Positions 18,138-27,537 of a stretch of DNA of 64,000 nucleotides are shown here, piece after piece. A program made the position numbers and the translations under genes. The stretch is from NCBI RefSeq assembly GCF_030269515.1, contig NZ_BSTM01000007.1, forward strand, positions 62,001-126,000, in the 5' to 3' direction. This DNA is from Actinomadura sp. NBRC 104412. GTDB taxonomy: Bacteria > Actinomycetota > Actinomycetes > Streptosporangiales > Streptosporangiaceae. Under the pieces are notes generated by a model. That model made no database searches. It was not told the origin of the DNA and saw only the letters and a program-made list of their open reading frames with translations. How positions within the stretch are numbered: position 1 is the first letter of the stretch; every line of letters begins with the position of its first letter.

Positions 18138-19094
18138 ATGCCTTCTCGGGACTTTTCGTTGCACGGGGCCATCGACCTGGGGGCGCGCCAGGCCGCCGCC
18201 AAGAGGCAACAGGAACGCCAGGCGAACGCGGGCACGTCGGGTGCGCCGGGCGGCGACGGCGGTGGCGGCGCCTACGTCGTGGACGTGACCGACCAGACCT
18301 TCAACACCGAGGTGGTGGAGCGGTCGCGCACCGTTCCGGTGCTCGTCGACTTCTGGGCCGAATGGTGCGGGCCGTGCAAGCAGCTCGGCCCGATCCTGGA
18401 GAAGCTGGCGGGCGAGGCCGCGGGCAAATGGATCCTCGCCAAGGTCGACATCGACGCCAACCCGGCGCTCGCCCAGTACATGCAGCAGATGGGCGTGCGC
18501 GGCATCCCGTTCGTCGCCGCCGTCGTGGGCGGGCAGCTCCTGCCGTTCCTGAACGGCGCCGCCCCCGAGCCACAGGTGCGGCAGGCCATCGACCAGCTCT
18601 TCGAGGCGCTGCGCAAGGAGGGCCTCATCCCCGACGGCGCGGGCGCCCCGGACGGGCAGGGCGCGCAGGCGCAGCCGCAGGCCGACCCGGTGTACGCCGA
18701 GGCCGAGGCAGCCCTGCAGAAGGGCGACCTGGACGGCGCCAAGGCCGCCTTCCAGCGCATCCTCGACAAGTCCCCGCAGGACGCCGACGCCAAGCGCGGC
18801 CTGGCGCTGGTGGAGCTCAGCCTGCGCGTCAGGTCCCTGGACGCGCTCCAGGTCATCAAGGAGGCCGAGGAACGTCCCACCGACGTGCGGGCACAGACCC
18901 AGGCGGCCGACGTCGAACTGGTCTCCGGCCGCATCGAAGACGCCTTCGACCGGCTGGTGGCCACCGTCCGGCGCACCTCCGGGGACGACCGCGACACCGC
19001 GCGCAAGCACCTGCTCACCCTCTTCGAGGTCATGCCCTCGGACGACCCGCGCGTGGGCAAGGCCCGCCGCGGCCTCCAGTCGGCGCTGTTCTGA
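18138..19094 (+). CDS. Thioredoxin-TPR protein (CnoX/YbbN-like)
   Basis: A 318-residue cytoplasmic protein. Residues 48-160 are a thioredoxin domain with an intact WCGPC active site (Cys77, Cys80). Residues ~185-318 are TPR-type helical repeats, as in YbbN/CnoX, which combines redox and chaperone-holdase activity and hands substrates to GroEL. The N-terminal 45 residues are Gln/Gly-rich and disordered. A homologue holds a similar position in the Streptomyces locus. The start is ATG 18,138. Confidence 0.92.
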   Translation: MPSRDFSLHGAIDLGARQAAAKRQQERQANAGTSGAPGGDGGGGAYVVDVTDQTFNTEVVERSRTVPVLVDFWAEWCGPCKQLGPILEKLAGEAAGKWILAKVDIDANPALAQYMQQMGVRGIPFVAAVVGGQLLPFLNGAAPEPQVRQAIDQLFEALRKEGLIPDGAGAPDGQGAQAQPQADPVYAEAEAALQKGDLDGAKAAFQRILDKSPQDADAKRGLALVELSLRVRSLDALQVIKEAEERPTDVRAQTQAADVELVSGRIEDAFDRLVATVRRTSGDDRDTARKHLLTLFEVMPSDDPRVGKARRGLQSALF

Positions 19095-19103
19095 CGGAAC
19101 CCC

Positions 19104-19763
19104 GTGAGCGCGCGCGTCGTCACGGTCTCCGCCACGTTCGGCGCGGGCGGCAGCTCGATCGGCCCCGCCGTCGCCGACGCGCTGGGCCTGCCCTTCGTCG
19201 ACCGCGCGATCCCCGTCTCCGTCGCCGCCGAGATCGGCTGCACCCTCGAAGAGGTCCTCGCGCACGACGACCGTGCCGAAAGGGGCCTCGGGCGGCTGCT
19301 CGCCAACGCCGCCAAGCTGCCCAGCGCCACCCTCGGCGGCATGGACGTCTACCTGCCCGGCACCGCGTTCGTCCCGGAAGAGGAGTTCGTCTCCCACACC
19401 GAACGGTTCATCCGGCAGGTCGCGCGCGAGGACGGCGGCGTGATCCTCGGCCGCGCCGGGGCCCTGGTGCTCGCCGACCACCCCCAGGCGCTGCACGTCA
19501 GGCTGGACGGCGCCCGCGAACGGCGGCTCGGCCGTGCCCTGCGGACGGCGGACAGGACGGACGAGGTGCCCCGGACCGGGACGTCCCGGCGCGCCATGGA
19601 GCGTATGCTCGATGACAATGACCGCGCACGGGCGGCCTACGTGAAGCACTTCTACGGGGCCGATCCCGCCGATCCGCGGCTCTACCACCTCGTGGTCGAC
19701 ACCACGAGGCTCCCCGAGCCCGCCGCCGTCGACCTCATCGTCAGCGCGGCGCGGGCGCTCTGA
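19104..19763 (+). CDS. Cytidylate kinase-like family protein
   Basis: A 219-residue P-loop-type protein of the cytidylate-kinase-like family: the N-terminal VTVSATFGAGGSSIGPAVA is the modified phosphate-binding loop, and RRAMERMLDDNDRARAAYVKHFYG is the C-terminal lid. These proteins are common in actinobacteria and distinct from housekeeping Cmk; the true substrate is unproven. GTG 19,104 lies nine bases after the thioredoxin-TPR stop, so the two are probably co-transcribed. Confidence 0.85.
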   Translation: MSARVVTVSATFGAGGSSIGPAVADALGLPFVDRAIPVSVAAEIGCTLEEVLAHDDRAERGLGRLLANAAKLPSATLGGMDVYLPGTAFVPEEEFVSHTERFIRQVAREDGGVILGRAGALVLADHPQALHVRLDGARERRLGRALRTADRTDEVPRTGTSRRAMERMLDDNDRARAAYVKHFYGADPADPRLYHLVVDTTRLPEPAAVDLIVSAARAL

Positions 19764-19914
19764 GGTGGCCCCGGGGGGCACCCTTCCCGGGACGGTCCGA
19801 GCCGGCAGGACGGCGAACCCGGGCGGCGGCCCCCCACGGACGCGCCGCGGGACGCGCCCGAGCGGAACAACGACGTACCCGGTAGAGATACCCGGTAGTA
19901 GAGGGGAACAAGTC

Positions 19915-21294
19915 GTGGCGAGCGTGCCCAGCGTGTCGTACTCCATCACCGTCCGCCTGGAGGTTCCGGCGGGCGGCAAGGCCGTCAGCCAGATCACCCA
20001 CGTGGTGGAGAACGCCGGCGGCATCGTCACCGCCCTCGACGTCAACACCGCCGGGCACGAGACGCTCCGGATCGACGTCACCATCGCCACCCGCGACACC
20101 GAGCACGCCGAGTCCATCGCCGCGGCCCTCGAACAGATCGACGCCGTCCACATCCACAAGGTCAGCGACCGCACCTTCCTCATGCACCTCGGCGGCAAGA
20201 TCGAGATGCAGTCCAAGGTGCCGCTGCGCAACCGCGACGAACTGTCCATGGCCTACACGCCCGGTGTGGCACGGGTCTCGCTGGCCATCGCCCGCAACCC
20301 CGAGGACGTCCGGCGGCTCACCATCAAGCGCAACAGCGTCGCCGTCGTCACCGACGGCTCCGCCGTCCTCGGCCTCGGCAACATCGGCCCGCAGGCCGCC
20401 CTGCCCGTCATGGAGGGCAAGGCCGCCCTGTTCAAACGGTTCGCCGGGATCGACGCCTGGCCGATCTGCCTGGACACCCAGGACACCGACGAGATCGTCC
20501 GTACCGTCCAGATCCTCGCGCCCGCCTTCGGCGGCATCAACCTGGAGGACATCTCCGCGCCCCGCTGCTTCGAGGTCGAGGCCAGGCTCCGCGACCTCCT
20601 GGACATCCCCGTCTTCCACGACGACCAGCACGGCACCGCGATCTGCGTCCTGGCCGCCCTGACCAACGCGCTGCGCGTCGTCGGCAAGGACATCGGCGCC
20701 GTGCGGATCACCATGGCCGGTGCCGGCGCCGCCGGCACCGCCATCCTCAAACTGCTCATGCACGCCGGCGCCACCGACATGATCGTCTGCGACTACAAGG
20801 GAGCGGTCCACAAGGGCCGCGACGACCTCGACGACTCCCTCCGCTGGATCGCCGAGCACACCAACGCCGACGGCTACACCGGCGACCTGCGCGGCGCCGT
20901 CAAGGGCGCCGACGTGTTCATCGGCGTCTCCGCCCCCGGCATCCTCACCGGCGGCGACATCGCCGCCATGAACGACGACGCCATCGTGTTCGCCCTCGCC
21001 AACCCCGAACCCGAGATCGCCCCCGACCAGGCCCGCGAACACGCCGCCGTCGTCGCCACCGGCCGCAGCGACTACCCCAACCAGATCAACAACGTGCTCG
21101 CCTTCCCCGGCGTCTTCCGCGGCCTCCTGGACGCCCAAGCCGACGGCGTCACCCAGGACATGCTCCTCGCCGCCGCCACCGCCCTGGCCGCCGTTGTCAC
21201 CGACGACGAACTCGGCCCGAACTACATCATCCCCAGCGTCTTCCACGCCGACGTAGCCTCCAGCGTGGCCGCCGCGGTGAGGGAAGCTGTGTAG
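19915..21294 (+). CDS. NAD-dependent malic enzyme with N-terminal ACT domain
   Basis: A 459-residue protein. Residues 8-80 form an ACT-type regulatory domain (SITVRLEVPAGGKAVSQITH...). The malic enzyme core follows, with the catalytic Tyr in MAYTPGVARV, the Lys in IKRNSVAVV, metal-binding HDDQHGTA and NAD-binding GAGAAGTAI. It oxidatively decarboxylates malate to pyruvate. The GTG at 19,915 is preceded by GAGGGG. The ACT domain predicts allosteric control by an amino acid or related ligand (inference). Confidence 0.93.
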   Translation: MASVPSVSYSITVRLEVPAGGKAVSQITHVVENAGGIVTALDVNTAGHETLRIDVTIATRDTEHAESIAAALEQIDAVHIHKVSDRTFLMHLGGKIEMQSKVPLRNRDELSMAYTPGVARVSLAIARNPEDVRRLTIKRNSVAVVTDGSAVLGLGNIGPQAALPVMEGKAALFKRFAGIDAWPICLDTQDTDEIVRTVQILAPAFGGINLEDISAPRCFEVEARLRDLLDIPVFHDDQHGTAICVLAALTNALRVVGKDIGAVRITMAGAGAAGTAILKLLMHAGATDMIVCDYKGAVHKGRDDLDDSLRWIAEHTNADGYTGDLRGAVKGADVFIGVSAPGILTGGDIAAMNDDAIVFALANPEPEIAPDQAREHAAVVATGRSDYPNQINNVLAFPGVFRGLLDAQADGVTQDMLLAAATALAAVVTDDELGPNYIIPSVFHADVASSVAAAVREAV

Positions 21295-22290
21295 CTGTGA
21301 CATATGTGGGGGGCGTGTCATTGTGGGGGGGCGTGTCATTGTGGGGGGCGACCCCCCACACCCCCCGGTGCGGGGCCAGCGGACCCCGCCGCTCGCCTTG
21401 ACGGCTCGCGGCGGTGCCCACTGACCCCGGGTAGGGGCTCCGCCCCTACGACCCCGGCAGGGGGCTCCGCCCCCTGCACCCCCTTAGGGCTTGGCCCCTT
21501 CGGTCTCACTGGGGTGGCTCGGTCGACTGCCGATGCGTTCCGCTGTGGCGTCTCCACCCCGGCGGGGCGCTGTGTCATTGTGGGGGGCGACCTTCCCCAC
21601 CCCCGAAAGGGTGCAGCGATCCCCGCCGACCCTTGGTAGGGGCTCCGCCCCTACGACCCCGGCAGGGGGCTTCGCCCGCTGTACCCCCGTGGAACTTTGC
21701 CTCTTTGGTCTCATTGGGGTGTGGTTCGGCTGGCTGCCCGATGCGTTCCGCTGCGGCGTCTCCGCGCCGGAGGGGCGACGTGTCCTTGTGTGGGTCGCCG
21801 CCCCGCGCCTTCCCGATGGCGGTCAACGGCTTCACCGTTCGACTGGGGCTCGCGGCGGTGTCTGCTGACCGTGGGCTTCGCCCGGCACGCCCGTTGGGGC
21901 CTTGCCTCCTTGGTCTCACTGGCGGATGGGCGTGCGTACTGGCCGCGCCGTTTTCGCCCCGGCGGGGGCCTCGGCCTGCTTGCCCTTGGTGGGGGCTCGC
22001 TGAGTGAAGGGCGTCGATGGCCTTGGCGTCCGTCAGGCTCGGAACGGGCAGCACGTCGGCTTGGGCACGTTCGGCCGGCCGTGGAGGGGGCGTCGACCCA
22101 GTGGGCATTTTTGCGGGAGTGGGCTTGTCGCTTCCCTTGGGGTCACGACGTGGGTCCCGGCTTCCCGTTATGCGTCGAGCCGTGTGATGGCCCAGATACC
22201 TACGGCAGGCTGCCGAGCGCGCCGACGACAGAGGGCGCTCGGGCGGGCTGGCAGGTCGATGGGCGCGACCTGACGCCTGGGTTGGGGGTG
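21295..22290. other. 1-kb gene-free block of GC-rich palindromic repeats
   Basis: No plausible coding frame was found on either strand; frames that stay open have repeat-driven composition. The left part repeats TGTCATTGTGGGGGG (21,316 and 21,334, again at 21,573). The centre contains the ~205-bp tandem units listed separately. From about 22,000 to 22,290 the sequence is unique and gene-free up to the LPXTG gene's stop. Confidence 0.7.
21418..21990. repeat. Three degenerate tandem copies of a ~205-bp palindrome-bearing repeat
   Basis: Landmark words recur at a constant spacing. GGTAGGGGCTCCGCCCCTAC starts at 21,430 and 21,635 (205 bp apart). GGTCTCACT/GGTCTCATT starts at 21,502, 21,708 and 21,912 (206 and 204 bp). 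GATGCGTTCCGCTG and a GTGTC(A/C)TTGTG word recur with the same period. Each unit has two nested hairpins (GTAGGGGCTCCGCCCCTAC and GCAGGGGGCTCCGCCCCCTGC). Copy 3 is the most diverged. Confidence 0.75.
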
Positions 22291-23004
22291 TCAGCTCTTC
22301 TTGGTTCCGCCGAAGAGGTGTTCGCGGCGGCGGGGCCAGATGCCGCCGTACCAGAAGATGATCGCGCCGGTGACCATCGCGGCGCCGCCGGTGGCGGCGC
22401 GTGCCCACAGTACGGTGTCGTCCGGGCCGGTGCGCGGTAGCTGGTCGTCCGGGGACTTGGAGGGCGTCGGCTCCTCGGTCGGGGTGGGGGACGCGGTGCG
22501 GCAGTTGGCGGTGACCGACCTCGTCCGTATCGGCTCGTTCCGCAGGGTGATCTGGATGGTGGTGCGGCGGTCCTCGCGGAGGGTGAGGGAGACGGTCCGG
22601 GTCTGGCCCGCGCCGATGCGGCCCGGTGTGGCGGCGGTGCCGTCGTTGCGTTCGATCGCGAAGTCCTCGGCGCGCGGGCCGGTGTTGCGGATGGTGACCT
22701 CGATCGTGCGTGCGGGGCAGCGTACGGAGCCGATCGAGATCTGCAGCGGCTGTACGGGCACCGCCGGGCGGGTCGTGGTGCGGGTGGGCGTCGGTGACGG
22801 GGAGGCCGTCCGGGTCGGGGACGCGGTGGTGCGCGTCGGCGATGGGCTGGTGGGGCTGCCCGAGGTGGGGGAGGGGGACGGGGAGGTCGTGCTGCCGGCC
22901 GGGCTGCCGTCCGCGCGCGAGACCTGGTCCCAGATGGCGGGGATGGCGATCAGCGCCCCGATGGCGAAGAAGACGGCGGCGATGACGACCCTGGGCAACT
23001 GCAT
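22291..23004 (-). CDS. LPXTG-anchored cell-surface protein
   Basis: A 237-residue secreted protein. Residues 5-24 form a signal or anchor helix. Residues 31-80 are a Ser/Thr/Pro-rich stalk, probably glycosylated. Residues 85-170 form a small beta-sandwich-like domain with two Cys (96, 168) that could pair. The C-terminus is a full sortase signal: LPRTG (189-193), hydrophobic helix (about 203-221) and a basic tail (WPRRREH...KKS). No sortase gene lies in this window. It starts at ATG 23,004 with a GGGAGG-type site; the longer upstream frame is not supported. Confidence 0.85.
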   Translation of the reverse strand: MQLPRVVIAAVFFAIGALIAIPAIWDQVSRADGSPAGSTTSPSPSPTSGSPTSPSPTRTTASPTRTASPSPTPTRTTTRPAVPVQPLQISIGSVRCPARTIEVTIRNTGPRAEDFAIERNDGTAATPGRIGAGQTRTVSLTLREDRRTTIQITLRNEPIRTRSVTANCRTASPTPTEEPTPSKSPDDQLPRTGPDDTVLWARAATGGAAMVTGAIIFWYGGIWPRRREHLFGGTKKS

Positions 23005-23174
23005 CGCGATCCTCCCAGCCCGCGGGCGCGCACGTCCTCTCCGACCCGCGTACGGACGTGTTCCTAGATCATTATTGACCCAGGCCCGTATTGTGCTTGT
23101 ATCCCCGGACAAGTGGAATGCTTAACAGGCTAACGAGTGGGGGGACGTGCCGCCGGAGGTCTCGGCAACGCATC

Positions 23175-23759
23175 ATGGAATCCATGGAAGACGGCATCAG
23201 GGTGGGGCTCCTGCTGGTCGCCACGCCTCAACTGGAGGACCCGAACTTCAAGCGGAGCGTCGTCCTGGTGGTGGAACACGACGTGGAGGGCGGAACACTC
23301 GGCGTTGTCCTGAACCGGCCGACCGAGGTGCCGGTCGACCGTGTGCTGCCGCCGTGGGCCGAGCTGGTGACGGGTCCGTCCGTCGTCTTCCAGGGCGGTC
23401 CCGTCGCATTGGACAACGCGCTGGCGCTCGCCCGGCTCCCCGGCGAGGACGAGCCGCTGGGCTGGCGTGCCCTGGACGGCGGCTCCGAGGTCGCGAGGGT
23501 CGGTCTGGTCGATCTGGACGCCCCGCCCGCCCTGCTGGCGCCCGAGCTGCTGCAACTGCGGGTGTTCGCCGGGTACGCGGGCTGGTCGGCGGGCCAGTTG
23601 CGCTCGGAGATCGAGGAGGGCGCCTGGTATCTGGTGCCCGCCGAGGCAGGGGACGTCTTCGCGGGCGACCCCGATCGGCTCTGGCAGGAGGTCCTGCGTC
23701 GCCAGGGCGGCGACCTGGCGTTCGTGTCCACCTTTCCCGAGGATCCCACCCTGAACTGA
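23175..23759 (+). CDS. YqgE/AlgH family protein
   Basis: A 194-residue protein matching the YqgE/AlgH (UPF0301) family: GLLLVATPQLEDPNFKRSVV near the start, GTLGVVLNRPTE and the internal FQGGPV segment. The family adopts a Rossmann-like fold and its function is unresolved. It starts at ATG 23,175, with a second candidate at 23,184. It is divergent from the LPXTG gene; the shared 170-bp region has A/T-rich promoter-like stretches. Confidence 0.9.
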   Translation: MESMEDGIRVGLLLVATPQLEDPNFKRSVVLVVEHDVEGGTLGVVLNRPTEVPVDRVLPPWAELVTGPSVVFQGGPVALDNALALARLPGEDEPLGWRALDGGSEVARVGLVDLDAPPALLAPELLQLRVFAGYAGWSAGQLRSEIEEGAWYLVPAEAGDVFAGDPDRLWQEVLRRQGGDLAFVSTFPEDPTLN

Positions 23760-23868
23760 CGGGGAAGAGGCGCCGGGTTCGCGGTCGTTGGATTCAGGGA
23801 CGACGGGCCGTACGGCATCTGGCGAAGGTGTCGGAGTCCTGAACTAAGGTGTGGGGCCAGGAGGCATG

Positions 23869-24129
23869 ATGAGCACCCAGATGAGCACGAAGATCCTTCC
23901 CGAGAGCGATACCAGGCCGGATCTCTCGCATGGCGATGGCGATCATGAGCGGTTCGCCCACTATGTCAAGAAGGCCAAGATCACCGAGAGCGCCGTCACC
24001 GGCACCCCCGTGATCGCGCTGTGCGGCAAGGTCTGGGTCCCCAACCGCGACCCGAAGAAGTACCCGGTATGCCCGGAGTGCAAGGAGATCTACGACTCCA
24101 TGCAGCCTGGGGGTGGGGACGAAGAGTGA
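23869..24129 (+). CDS. DUF3039 domain protein
   Basis: An 86-residue protein with the DUF3039 core (HGDGDHERFAHYV, then VIALCGKVWVPNRDP..YPVCPECKEIY). The single early Cys plus the CPEC pair and the His residues suggest one zinc site. In Streptomyces the same gene directly precedes the DEAD-type helicase found next here. AGGAGG lies at 23,859-23,864, so ATG 23,869 (4-base spacing) is favoured over 23,866. Confidence 0.87.
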   Translation: MSTQMSTKILPESDTRPDLSHGDGDHERFAHYVKKAKITESAVTGTPVIALCGKVWVPNRDPKKYPVCPECKEIYDSMQPGGGDEE

Positions 24130-24289
24130 CCCCAGCCGCGTACCAGGGCCTGACCACCGCCCGGCACCGCGGCGAAGCCCCCAGGGGGGCGAGGGGTGAA
24201 GCCCGGTGGACGGGCCGTAGCGAGGAACGAGCGAAGGTGCGTCTACCCCGCGCCGGGGGGCGTGGGGGGCCGCGCCCCCACTATGAACC
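24130..24289. repeat. Extragenic GC-rich palindromic repeats
   Basis: A gene-free 160-bp stretch with CGAGCGAAGGTGCG-type and GGGGCGTGGGGGGCCGCGCCCC-like words, a repeat style also seen at 21.3-22 kb. It separates the DUF3039 and helicase genes, which are adjacent in related genomes. Confidence 0.45.
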
Positions 24290-26059
24290 GTGAGTACGTT
24301 CGCTGCACCCGACATGCCCCCCGCGTTCCCCGAACGGGCCGCCTGGGGCACGGCGTCGTCGCTGCGTGCCTGGCAGCAGCAGGCGCTGGAGGCGTACTTC
24401 GGAGGCGACGGGAGCTCCTCGGGGCCGCGCGACTTCCTGGCCGTCGCCACGCCGGGTGCCGGTAAGACCACGTTCGCGCTGCGGCTGGCCCGGGAGCTGC
24501 TCGATCGCCGGATCGTCGCCGCCATCACCGTGGTCTGCCCCACCGAGCATCTGAAGCGGCAGTGGGCGGAGTCGGCGTCCAGGGTCGGCATCAAGATCGA
24601 CCCCGAGTACCAGAACGGGCAGGGCGCGGTCGGCAAGGAGTACCTGGGCATCGCCGTCACGTACGCGACGGTCGCGGCGCGTCCCGCGCTGCACCGCAAC
24701 CGCACCGAGGCGCGCAAGACCCTGGTGATCTTCGACGAGGTGCATCACGCGGGCGACGGCCTGTCCTGGGGTGACGCGGTGCGCGAGGCGTTCGAGCCGG
24801 CGACGCGGCGGCTGTCGCTGTCGGGGACGCCGTTCCGCACCGACATCAACCCGATCCCGTTCGTCCGGTACGAGGAGGGTCCGGACGGTGTCCGGCGCAG
24901 CAGGGCCGACTACACCTACGGGTACGGGCCGGCGCTCGCCGACGGCGTCGTCCGCCCGGTGATCTTCCTGGCGTACGCGGGGGAGATGCGCTGGCGGACC
25001 CGGGCGGGCGACGAGATCACCGCGACCCTCGGCGAGCCGCTGACCCAGGACCAGACGGCGCAGGCGTGGCGGGCCGCGCTCGACCCCAAGGGCGACTGGA
25101 TCAGGCAGGTGCTGGTGGCCGCGGACCGCCGGCTCACCGAGCTGCGCCGCGCCATCCCCGACGCCGCCGGGCTGGTGATCGCCACCGACCACGAGGCGGC
25201 CCGCGCGTACGCCAAGATGCTGCGCTCGGTGACCGGCCAGGGCGCGACCGTGGTGCTGTCGGACGACCCCGCCGCGTCCAAGAAGATCAAGACGTTCGCG
25301 GAGACCGACGACCGTTGGATGGTGGCGGTGCGGATGGTGTCGGAGGGCGTCGACATCCCGCGCCTCGCCGTCGGCGTGTACGCCACGTCCACCAGCACGG
25401 CGCTGTTCTTCGCGCAGGCCGTGGGGCGTTTCGTCCGGGCGCGCAGGCGCGGTGAGACGGCCTCGGTGTTCCTGCCGTCCGTGCCGACGCTGATGGGGCA
25501 CGCCGCCGAGATGGAGACCGAGCGCGACCACGTCCTCGACCGTCCCCTGCGGGAGGACGGCCTGGACGACGAGCTGCTCGCCGAAGCGAACCGGCGGCGC
25601 GACACCTCCGATGTCGGTGAGGAGCTCGCGTTCGAGACGGTGGAGGCGTCCGCCACGTTCGACCGCGTCCTGTACGACGGCGGCGAGTTCGGCATGCAGG
25701 CGGCCGCCGGTTCCGCCGAGGAGCAGGAGTACCTCGGGATCCCCGGCCTGCTCGAGCCCGAGCAGGTCGCCGCCCTGCTCCGCAAGCGCCAGGCGGAGCA
25801 GGTCAAGGCCGAGCGCAAGCGCAGGACGGCCGGCCAGAAGGCCGACGACCGCACCGCCGCGGAGACCCTGCACGAGCTGCGCAAGGAGCTGAACGGCCTG
25901 GTGGGCGCCTGGAACCATCGCACCGGCCAGCCGCACGGGGTGATCCACAACGAGCTGCGCCGTACGTGCGGCGGCCCGGCCATCGCCCAGGCGTCCGCCG
26001 ACGACATCCGCAAACGGATCGCGAAGATCCGCGAATGGGCGGCGCGCCGCCGGTCCTGA
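24290..26059 (+). CDS. DEAD/DEAH-box helicase (SF2)
   Basis: A 589-residue superfamily 2 helicase. Motif I ATPGAGKT is at 53-60, motif II DEVHH at 149-153, motif III SGTPFR follows, and the helicase C domain has motif V (MVSEGVDIPRLAVGVY) and VI (QAVGRFVRAR). The C-terminal ~130 residues are charged and helical. The same helicase follows DUF3039 in Streptomyces, suggesting a conserved housekeeping nucleic-acid role. It starts at GTG 24,290. Confidence 0.92.
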   Translation: MSTFAAPDMPPAFPERAAWGTASSLRAWQQQALEAYFGGDGSSSGPRDFLAVATPGAGKTTFALRLARELLDRRIVAAITVVCPTEHLKRQWAESASRVGIKIDPEYQNGQGAVGKEYLGIAVTYATVAARPALHRNRTEARKTLVIFDEVHHAGDGLSWGDAVREAFEPATRRLSLSGTPFRTDINPIPFVRYEEGPDGVRRSRADYTYGYGPALADGVVRPVIFLAYAGEMRWRTRAGDEITATLGEPLTQDQTAQAWRAALDPKGDWIRQVLVAADRRLTELRRAIPDAAGLVIATDHEAARAYAKMLRSVTGQGATVVLSDDPAASKKIKTFAETDDRWMVAVRMVSEGVDIPRLAVGVYATSTSTALFFAQAVGRFVRARRRGETASVFLPSVPTLMGHAAEMETERDHVLDRPLREDGLDDELLAEANRRRDTSDVGEELAFETVEASATFDRVLYDGGEFGMQAAAGSAEEQEYLGIPGLLEPEQVAALLRKRQAEQVKAERKRRTAGQKADDRTAAETLHELRKELNGLVGAWNHRTGQPHGVIHNELRRTCGGPAIAQASADDIRKRIAKIREWAARRRS

Positions 26060-26151
26060 TTCCGGCCCGGCAGGCCCCCGACCTGCGTCATCCCGCAATA
26101 GTCGGCCACAATTGATAGCCTCTTTACCCCAGTCCAGGGAATCATGGAGTC

Positions 26152-26784
26152 GTGGAACGATTGCGGGGTTGGCCGGTCACCTTGACCGAGGGGCCGGTCG
26201 GGCTGCGCCCGCTCCGGCACCGTGACGCTGCTACCTGGCGTGACCTGCGGGTGCGCAACGCCGACTGGCTACGTCCCTGGGAACCCACCAACCCTGAGAC
26301 ACCGCTCTTCCGCAGCGGCCTCGGCCCGTACATCAGCATGGTGCACACCATGCGGCGCGAGGCCCGCCAAGGGCTCGCCCTGCCGTGGGTCGTCACGCAC
26401 GAGGGTGACTTCGTCGGGCAGCTCACCATCGGGGCGATCGTGTGGGGTTCGGCCAGGTCCGCGCAGGTCGGGTACTGGGTGGATCGCCAGGTCGCCGGCC
26501 GCGGCGTCATCCCCACCGCGGTGGCGCTCGCCGTGGACCACTGTTTCTTCACCGTGGGCCTGCACCGGGTGGAGGCCAATATTCGCCCGGAGAACACCGC
26601 GAGCCGCCGCGTGGTGGAAAAACTCGGTTTCCGGGAAGAGGGAATTCGCCGCCGCCATCTGCACATCGACGGGGCCTGGCGGGACCACATCTGCTACGCC
26701 CTCACCGTCGAAGACGTCCCCGGTGGCCTGCGCGCACGCTGGCTCGGCGGCCAGCGGCGGGCATTTCCCCGCTCCCCTTCGTGA
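26152..26784 (+). CDS. RimJ/RimL-type GNAT N-acetyltransferase
   Basis: A 210-residue GNAT protein: LRPLRHRDAATWRDLR at the N-terminus, GYWVDRQVAGRGVIPTAVAL acetyl-CoA-binding motif A, and NxxSRRVVEKLGFREEG at the C-terminal side, typical of RimJ-like protein N-terminal acetyltransferases. The gene sits upstream of sepX/glpR, as in the glp-rimJ-glpR divisome locus of actinobacteria. The glp/moeA gene normally before it is absent here; a helicase precedes it instead. It starts at GTG 26,152. Confidence 0.9.
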   Translation: MERLRGWPVTLTEGPVGLRPLRHRDAATWRDLRVRNADWLRPWEPTNPETPLFRSGLGPYISMVHTMRREARQGLALPWVVTHEGDFVGQLTIGAIVWGSARSAQVGYWVDRQVAGRGVIPTAVALAVDHCFFTVGLHRVEANIRPENTASRRVVEKLGFREEGIRRRHLHIDGAWRDHICYALTVEDVPGGLRARWLGGQRRAFPRSPS

Positions 26785-26996
26785 CCCGACTTCCATCGGT
26801 CACTTTCTGCGGTAAGAATCCTCCGAACGCGAAGAGCGTGCAAACGGAGAGTAACCCCGGGCTCGATCTCGCGACACACCGCCCCTTATGCTCGTCAAGC
26901 TCTGACACCGGCTCGTACCGTGCGGGACGTGACCCTGCTCCCAATGCACATCCGCGCGCCGAAAGTCGGCCCGCCGTTGTCCCCGGCGGTGTGTCG

Positions 26997-27488
26997 GTGA
27001 GCAGTGCCGTCCTTTATCTTGCCATCGTCGCGGTCTGGGCCGTCGTCCTGGTCCCCATGTGGCTCCACCGCGACGGATCCCGCCTTCTCACCAAACGCAC
27101 GCCCGAGGAGGGAGAAGAGCCCACGGCGGACCCGTCCCCTGCGCCCGCGCCCGCGCCGACGCCGCGCCGCCGCCAGAGCCGCGCCGCCATCATCGCCCGG
27201 CGCCGCCGGCGCACGGCCGGCCTCACCCTCCTCCTCGCCACCACCATCGGCGTCGTCGTCCCCGGCCTCGCCCCCTGGTGGATCACCCTCCCCCCGGTCG
27301 CCCTCCTCGCGGGCCACCTCGCCCTCCTCCGCGTCGCCGTCCGCATGGACGCCGCCTCCCGCCACCAGCGCAGGGCCCGCGCCCGCGAAGCCCGCCGCGA
27401 GGAACCCCAGGCCGAGATCATCGAACTGGCCGCCCCCACCGAGGTCTTCGACCAGTACGCCGACGACCGCCACGCCGTCGGCGAATAA
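26997..27488 (+). CDS. sepX: SepX/GlpR-like divisome membrane protein
   Basis: A 163-residue protein. The N-terminal helix (YLAIVAVWAVVLVPMWLHRD) ending in a PMWL-type segment is characteristic of SepX (Streptomyces) and GlpR (Corynebacterium), membrane proteins that assist FtsZ-ring function. A Pro-rich linker (about 40-60), a basic stretch and a pair of hydrophobic helices (about 73-115) follow, then a charged tail. The rimJ-like neighbour and the tRNA downstream fit this locus. GTG 26,997 is used; an in-frame GTG at 26,991 is possible. Confidence 0.72.
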   Translation: MSSAVLYLAIVAVWAVVLVPMWLHRDGSRLLTKRTPEEGEEPTADPSPAPAPAPTPRRRQSRAAIIARRRRRTAGLTLLLATTIGVVVPGLAPWWITLPPVALLAGHLALLRVAVRMDAASRHQRRARAREARREEPQAEIIELAAPTEVFDQYADDRHAVGE

Positions 27489-27537
27489 ACCCCTGCGCGA
27501 GCACCCTCCCGAGTTTGCTAACCTTACGGAGGTTCCT

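Noticed and set aside
21304..22440. Small open frames in the repeat block
   Set aside because: They follow repeat composition on both strands, lack ribosome sites and show no family similarity.
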